A stretch of DNA of 64,000 nucleotides from JAGWBF01 sp965116325 (GTDB taxonomy: Bacteria; Chloroflexota; Dehalococcoidia; Lucifugimonadales; JAGWBF01): positions 1,116,001-1,180,000 of the forward strand of contig OZ220675.1 in NCBI GenBank assembly GCA_965116325.1, given 5' to 3'. Position numbers and translations under genes: made by a program. Under the pieces are notes generated by a model. The model had not been told where the DNA came from and ran no database searches. It saw only the letters and a list, made by a program, of their open reading frames with translations. Of the stretch, positions 59,633-64,000 are shown one piece after another (the first letter of the stretch is position 1; the number at the start of each line of letters is the position of its first letter).

Positions 59633-60799
59633 CTATTGGGCGTTCTTCTGGAACCGCGGCAGTTCGCCCATTGCAATCGTACCCTTACCACCGGCCGCCT
59701 GGTAGAAATTGCTGAACGGGAGTGATGAGCGATGCTCACTATCTCCCGGATGACTGAACCATGCTACGTCTTGACTCAGTGCATCCAGTATTCTTGGAGG
59801 CGCTGGATAGTCCTTGCCAATCAGCAGAACGACTGCAGCGCGAAAGTCCTTCTGAGCCTGCGAGGCGTCGGGAATACGCGCTCCGTGTGCAGCCACGATG
59901 TCGTCAATCTCATATGTCTTGATCTCGCTCGCGGTGAACACCCGATACCCATTGTCATCCTCGATTACATTGCCCGCCTCGTCGAACGACCACTCCCCGT
60001 CCACCGCAATCCGAAAATCCGGCACGTCCTGCGGAGGTATGAGGCCCGCCAAATACAACTCGATGGGGCAGTATCGTTGAAAGGATGGGACTGCAAAGTC
60101 AACGGAATATGTCCCGCCGCCGTGATCTTTCATGGAGGATATGTCATACCTATCCAGCATGCAGTCCGCGCTTTTGAATCCCCAATGTGGGTAAGGTGGA
60201 ATGACAAAGTTCGCCCACCGGTGCATCAGCTCATGGAGAAGCACCCCATTGGAAAAGTCGCCACCCCATTCGTGGTCATAGGTGTTGATGTAGACCAGAC
60301 CCTGAAGTTCTTTCGTGTTCCCCCACATCTGTCCGTCGGCAAAGATCGACTTTCCAATTCCCTGTACATCGTTCCTTATGTCTGTGTATTGGGCGCCGTG
60401 AACGATACCTGCTTCCCTTAACCGCTCGCCGCGCACGTTTCCTATGAAGACCAGGAAATCAAATTCATCATTGAAGTGCTCATAGAATCGCTCAGTGTAT
60501 TCCGCCATCGGCAGGTCCCACGCACGACTGACGAGGTCTTCCGCGACGGGCAGTACGAACACGTTGCCATTGTAAATCTGTGGGCTTGTAATTGCGGTCC
60601 AAGTGGGCGTGGCCGTGGGGCTATGGGCAAGAGTAGGCTTCTGTGTGGCGGTGGGACTGGCCGTGGGCGAAGGCTTCTGTGTGGCAGTGGGACTGGAAAG
60701 CCCCTCGGTCGTTGACGAGGGAGTTGACACATCAGAACAGCCGACCAAGAGCACGGCAAGGAACATTACGCCTACCCCGGCCAACTTGGTGGATTTCAA
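59633..60799 (-). CDS. HExxH zinc-metallopeptidase-like lipoprotein
   Basis: 388 residues if started at TTG 60799 (GAGGGAG upstream); an ATG 19 codons further up gives a poor signal. The lipobox LLVGC follows a hydrophobic run (KLAGVGVMFLAVL). A Pro/Thr/Ser-rich linker with repeated PTATQKP comes next. The folded domain has GVLLHELMHRWANFV, the HExxH zinc motif, followed by HWGFKSADCMLDRYD, which may supply the third ligand. It is anchored outside the membrane and probably cleaves peptides or glycoproteins. The family is not identified. It belongs to the host flank and converges with the mobile element. Confidence 0.75.
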   Translation of the reverse strand: MKSTKLAGVGVMFLAVLLVGCSDVSTPSSTTEGLSSPTATQKPSPTASPTATQKPTLAHSPTATPTWTAITSPQIYNGNVFVLPVAEDLVSRAWDLPMAEYTERFYEHFNDEFDFLVFIGNVRGERLREAGIVHGAQYTDIRNDVQGIGKSIFADGQMWGNTKELQGLVYINTYDHEWGGDFSNGVLLHELMHRWANFVIPPYPHWGFKSADCMLDRYDISSMKDHGGGTYSVDFAVPSFQRYCPIELYLAGLIPPQDVPDFRIAVDGEWSFDEAGNVIEDDNGYRVFTASEIKTYEIDDIVAAHGARIPDASQAQKDFRAAVVLLIGKDYPAPPRILDALSQDVAWFSHPGDSEHRSSLPFSNFYQAAGGKGTIAMGELPRFQKNAQ

Positions 60800-60872
60800 T
60801 TTGCTCCCTCTATCATGGTTGTGCCAGTCGAGACAATCGCTGGTGATGGCGGACAACCGATGCCGCCGCCAA

Positions 60873-61352
60873 TTATGGTGGAGGCCCCATGATTCCCCAG
60901 CTTGGGGTTAGGACGTTGGTGCCCCAGCAAGCGACACCGCCGTCTGTCCTGACCCCGCACGAATGCTGGTCTCCGGCGCTGACGGACGTGAACATGCCCT
61001 CGGGCGGCGTGGCTTGACCGAAATCATTGTCGCCCAGGCAAGCGACAACACCGTCAGTCCTGATTGCGCACATGTGATTGCTGCCGACACTGACAGAGGT
61101 GTACGTGCTTCCCTCTGTTGCGTCAGCCGGTGGGGCCTCCAACATCGGCGTCCAGACGCTCGTGGAGATCGGCTCTTGCGCCTCCGGGTTGTGGATGTAC
61201 CGCAGCTCCGGAGTGGGATCCACAGCCTCTCGGATCCCCTCTACCTCGACCGATGAATCCAGGCAACCGACACCGGCCGCCGCCATCAGGAGCATGAGCA
61301 TCGCCGGAATCGCTCGAACCGAAGTCGGCATCCGCAAAACCCCCGCACGCAT
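60873..61352 (-). CDS. Short RCC1-repeat lipoprotein
   Basis: 159 residues from ATG 61352. The signal ends in a lipobox (LLMAAAGVGC). After a linker (ELRYIHNPEAQEP) there are only two RCC1-type blades: YTSVSVGSNHMCAIRTDGVV then ACLGDNDFGQATPP, and FTSVSAGDQHSCGVRTDGGV then ACWGTN. RCC1 propellers normally have about seven blades, so the gene is probably truncated at the 3' end. The ATG overlaps the stop of the upstream LRR gene (TGATG), indicating one operon. It ends 74 bp from the metallopeptidase-like gene's likely start. Confidence 0.75.
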   Translation of the reverse strand: MRAGVLRMPTSVRAIPAMLMLLMAAAGVGCLDSSVEVEGIREAVDPTPELRYIHNPEAQEPISTSVWTPMLEAPPADATEGSTYTSVSVGSNHMCAIRTDGVVACLGDNDFGQATPPEGMFTSVSAGDQHSCGVRTDGGVACWGTNVLTPSWGIMGPPP

Positions 61353-62296
61353 CAGCAGAAGGGCAAGACGAGTTCGTCGAGGTCGTTGTGTCGCGTCTCT
61401 TGCAATCGGTTGGGTATGCATCCGCTCAGCTGGTTGTCGGCGAGCCATAGATAATCGAGTTCGGATAGCCATCCCAGTCCCCTGGGAATCTCCCCGCTCA
61501 ACTGGTTGGATCTGAGTTCCAGGTAGGTAAGGTTGGCCAGGTTGCCCAGCTCCGCGGGTATCTCCCCGATCAGCTGGTTGGAGCCGAGGCGCAGCGTATC
61601 AAGTCTGGACAGGCTTCCCAGCTCCGGTGGAATCTCCCCGCTCAACTGGTTGATGTGGAGAGACAACCATTGAAGTCTAGACAGGTCTGCCAGCTCCGGT
61701 GGAATCTCCCCGCTCAACCGATTGATCTGGAGGCGCAGATTCTGAAGGCTGGAGAGACCGCCCAGTTCCGGTGGAATCTCCCCGCTCAACCGGTTTGTGT
61801 GGAGTTCCAGCACGAACAGGTTTGCCAGGTTGCCCAGCTCCGGCGGTATCTTCCCGTCCAACTGGTTCTCGCTCAGGTTCAGCCATCCCAGGCTGGAGAG
61901 ACTGCCCACCTCCGGGGGCATCGCCCCGCTCAATCCGTTGTCATCGAGCCATAGAGATATAACTCGGCCGCTGGTGTCCGTGACGACCCCGTACCACTCC
62001 TCCAGCGGCGCGTCGCTCAGCCAGTTTGTGTTCTCGGTCCAGTTGGGTCCGTCCGTAGCGTTGTAGAGGGCAACCAGGGCCTCCCTGTCCGTTTCAACGG
62101 ACGTCTCGTCGGGCGTGGGGAGGGGTTCCGGTGTCTCCGTAGCGGAGGTCTCAGCGGCGGCCGTAGGTTCCACCGTCTCCGGCGCAGAGGTCGCAGCCGC
62201 GGCCGCGCCGCTCTCGCCTCGGGGCTCCGCCGGCGACCCGGACGGTCCGGAGTCGCAGCCGACGAGCGCCGCGGAAAGGACCAACGAGGTAAGCAT
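61352..62296 (-). CDS. Leucine-rich-repeat lipoprotein
   Basis: 314 residues from ATG 62296. Signal and lipobox: LTSLVLSAALVGC. A Ser/Ala/Glu/Pro-rich linker leads to the N-cap DREALVALYNATDGPNWTEN followed by TNWLSDAPLEEWYGV. About nine plant-type 24-residue LRRs follow (L-x-x-L-x-L-x-x-N-x-L-S-G-x-I-P-P-E-L). The C-cap is SGCIPNRL then HNDLDELVLPFC. It is displayed on the cell surface and probably binds protein or glycan partners. Its start overlaps the end of a stranded LRR tail (62296-62394), and its stop overlaps the RCC1 gene. Confidence 0.88.
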   Translation of the reverse strand: MLTSLVLSAALVGCDSGPSGSPAEPRGESGAAAAATSAPETVEPTAAAETSATETPEPLPTPDETSVETDREALVALYNATDGPNWTENTNWLSDAPLEEWYGVVTDTSGRVISLWLDDNGLSGAMPPEVGSLSSLGWLNLSENQLDGKIPPELGNLANLFVLELHTNRLSGEIPPELGGLSSLQNLRLQINRLSGEIPPELADLSRLQWLSLHINQLSGEIPPELGSLSRLDTLRLGSNQLIGEIPAELGNLANLTYLELRSNQLSGEIPRGLGWLSELDYLWLADNQLSGCIPNRLQETRHNDLDELVLPFC

Positions 62297-62394
62297 CAGC
62301 AAAAGGGAAGCGCGAGTTGGTCGAGGTCGCCATCGGGCAAGCCTCGCAATACAGCGGGTATGCACCCGTTTAGCTGATTGACGCTGAGGGTCAG
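62296..62394 (-). pseudogene. Stranded 3' tail of a third LRR gene
   Basis: Read leftward, the frame encodes LTLSVNQLNGCIPAVLRGLP followed by DGDLDQLALPFC and TGA. This is the last LRR and C-cap of an LRR protein, matching SGCIP...NDLDELVLPFC of the neighbouring genes. It has no start and begins inside the stop region of the upstream LRR gene. Its TGA overlaps the ATG of the next gene, exactly as the intact LRR-to-RCC1 junction does. Confidence 0.8.
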
Positions 62395-64000
62395 GACGTA
62401 CAGAACGGCAGGCCCAGTTCGTCGAAGTCGTTAGAGCCCAAATCACTTAGCGCCTCCGGTATGCAGCCGCTGAGGTCGTTGCCAGCCAGGGTCAGCCTCA
62501 CCAGCCTGGGGATTTGGCCCAGCTCCGGTGGGATTGCTCCGCTCAGCTGGTTGTTCTCAAGATCCAGCAGTAGCAGGTTGGTAAGCTGGCCGAGTGCGCT
62601 GGGTATCTCTCCGCTCAGCTGGTTTCCATCGAGATCAAGTTTTCTCAGATTGGAGAGTTGGCCCAACTCCGGTGGGATTGCTCCGCTCAGTTGGTTGTCA
62701 CGGAGGTACAGCTCTCTCAGGTTGAAGAGTTGGCCCAGTGCAGCCGGGATCGCTCCGGTCAGTTGGCTGTTGGTGATGTACAGCTCCTGCAAGTTGGAAA
62801 GTTGGCCCAACTCGGGTGGGATTGCCCCGCTCAGTTGGTTGCCTCCGAGGTTCAGTTCTCTCAGGTTGGCGAGTTGGCCCAACTCAGGTGGGATTGCTCC
62901 ACTGAGTCGGTTACGGGAGAGGTCCAGATCCTCCAGGTTGGCGAGCTGTCCCAGCTCGGGCGGTATCGCCCCACTCAGATCGTTGCGGTAGAAGGTCAGC
63001 TTCATCAGGCTGGAGAGTTGGCCCAGCTCAGCCGGGATCGCTCCGCTCAAGTCATTGAAGTAGAGGCTAAGAGTTACCAAGTTGGAGAGTTGCCCCAACT
63101 CTGCCGGGACCGCTCCGCTCAAGTCGTTGAAGTCGAGGTTCAGAGTTACCAGGCTGGAGAGTTGTCCCAACTCTGCCGGGACCGCTCCGCTGAGTTGGTT
63201 GTCTCGGAGGTTCAGAGTTACCAGGTTGGAGAGTTGCCCCAGCTCTGCCGGAATCGCTCCGCTCAGATCGTTGTCTTCGAGGGTCAACGTTACCAGGTTG
63301 GAGAGTTGGCCCAACTCGGCCGGAATCGAGCCACTCAACTCGTTGTCATAGAGGAGCAGCTCCTCCAGGTTAGAGAGTTGGCCCAGTTCCGCCGGGATAG
63401 CTCCACTGATATCGTTGAGGTCGAGGTTCAAGCTCACTAGGTTGGAGAGTTGGCCCAACTCAGCAGGGATCGCTCCGCTCAGGTCGTTGCGAGCCATGTG
63501 CAAGCGTGTCAGTTCCGAGAGTTGGCCCAGCTCGGCCGGGATTTCGCCGGTCAGATCGTTGTCGTTAAGAAGCAGCAACTTCAGCTTGGAGAGTTGGCCC
63601 AGCTCGGCCGGTATCGCTCCAGTCAACTCGTTGTCGGTGAGATTCAACTCTTCCAGCTTGGAGAGTTGGCCCAGCTCGGCGGGTATCACTCCTCTCAACG
63701 GGTTGGAGTTGAAGAAGCTGTGCCAGAAGTCCCTGTTCAGGAGCAGACGTTTCAGTTCGGAGAGTTGGCCCAGCTCGGGAGGCAGCTTTCCGCCCACGCG
63801 GTTGTTCCCGAGTTGCAACTCGGTTACGCGCCCCAGGTCGTCGGTAATGACGCCGTACCATTCGCTAATGGGCCTGTCGCTCAGCCAGTTGTCGTTGGTT
63901 GACCACTCGGGTCCGTCCGTGGCGTGGTAGAAGGCAACCAGCGCCTCTCTGTCCGGTTCAGACTCGGGCACAGTTTCCGGTGTCTCCGTAGGTCCAGGTT
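62391..64000 (-). CDS. Large leucine-rich-repeat protein (5' end beyond the window)
   Basis: At least 536 codons; the frame is open to the right edge (PGPTETPETVPESEPDREAL), so the true start, probably with a lipoprotein signal, lies outside. The GTG at 63971 sits in the Pro/Thr/Glu linker. After the cap (DREALVAFYHATDGPEWSTN, NWLSDRPISEWYGV) come about 19 LRRs, mostly 24 residues of the form AELGQLSNLVTLNLxxNDLS then GAIP. One repeat (nt about 63710-63730) carries a nine-residue insertion (RDFWHSFFN). The C-cap is SGCIPEALSD then NDFDELGLPFC. The repeats are so alike that copy-number change is likely. Confidence 0.9.
   Translation of the reverse strand, partial: PGPTETPETVPESEPDREALVAFYHATDGPEWSTNDNWLSDRPISEWYGVITDDLGRVTELQLGNNRVGGKLPPELGQLSELKRLLLNRDFWHSFFNSNPLRGVIPAELGQLSKLEELNLTDNELTGAIPAELGQLSKLKLLLLNDNDLTGEIPAELGQLSELTRLHMARNDLSGAIPAELGQLSNLVSLNLDLNDISGAIPAELGQLSNLEELLLYDNELSGSIPAELGQLSNLVTLTLEDNDLSGAIPAELGQLSNLVTLNLRDNQLSGAVPAELGQLSSLVTLNLDFNDLSGAVPAELGQLSNLVTLSLYFNDLSGAIPAELGQLSSLMKLTFYRNDLSGAIPPELGQLANLEDLDLSRNRLSGAIPPELGQLANLRELNLGGNQLSGAIPPELGQLSNLQELYITNSQLTGAIPAALGQLFNLRELYLRDNQLSGAIPPELGQLSNLRKLDLDGNQLSGEIPSALGQLTNLLLLDLENNQLSGAIPPELGQIPRLVRLTLAGNDLSGCIPEALSDLGSNDFDELGLPFCTS

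Noticed and set aside
62391..63800. Regular 72-bp repeats on the right flank as a satellite or CRISPR
   Set aside because: They encode 24-residue LRRs in one continuous frame.
1..64000. tRNA or rRNA genes, including a tRNA integration target
   Set aside because: No cloverleaf with conserved T-loop or rRNA segment was recognised on either strand by eye.

Overview
The window looks like a chromosome segment from an uncultured bacterium, most likely Chloroflexota (SAR202/Dehalococcoidia type). The guess rests on the flanking genes: a giant secreted Calx-beta repeat protein, leucine-rich-repeat lipoproteins with the Asp-Arg-Glu-Ala-Leu-Val / Asn-Trp-Leu-Ser cap, and an RCC1-type lipoprotein. I recognise these combinations from that phylum but ran no search.

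Left flank (1-23.7 kb): the end of a MarR regulator gene, then an enormous secreted-protein gene built almost entirely of Calx-beta modules. It is interrupted by a 3,555-bp insertion sequence (18754-22308) with perfect 24-bp terminal inverted repeats and an 8-bp target duplication. Removing the element and one target copy restores one open frame of about 6,597 codons. The element carries a zinc-ribbon DDE transposase, a small ORF, a DNA methyltransferase fused to an HNH domain and a one-helix membrane protein.

Centre (about 24.8-59.4 kb): an integrative and conjugative element. Its left end has a large serine recombinase and a CopG repressor, then putative defence genes (RusA-like resolvase plus a PD-(D/E)XK/HEPN protein, and a broken PAPS-reductase-like gene). 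Next comes a leftward transfer operon (VirB6/TrbL-like, two pilin-like proteins, PrgI-like, VirB4, a coupling-type ATPase, a replication-relaxation protein, two HTH regulators). A 450-bp divergent control region separates it from a long rightward operon. That operon begins near an iteron-like array and a dyad, and encodes primase, Rad52, a Cas4/RecB-like nuclease, SSB, RadC, a methyltransferase-fold protein and a SNF2-type helicase.

The rightward operon ends in a PRTRC cassette that looks like a full ubiquitin-type conjugation set: a beta-grasp Ub-like protein (54922), an E2-like protein with an NVFRDGRVC motif (56174), a JAMM peptidase (56784, overlapping both neighbours) and an E1/ThiF (57527). 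The Ub-like protein has a GTKG motif followed by five extra residues. Two unknown proteins sit between the first two members. This cassette is the most interesting system in the window. No ParB gene, the usual PRTRC partner, and no canonical relaxase are visible.

Right flank (59.6-64 kb), all leftward: an HExxH lipoprotein, a short RCC1 lipoprotein, and LRR genes linked by TGATG stop/start overlaps, with a leftover LRR tail between them. The last LRR gene runs off the window.
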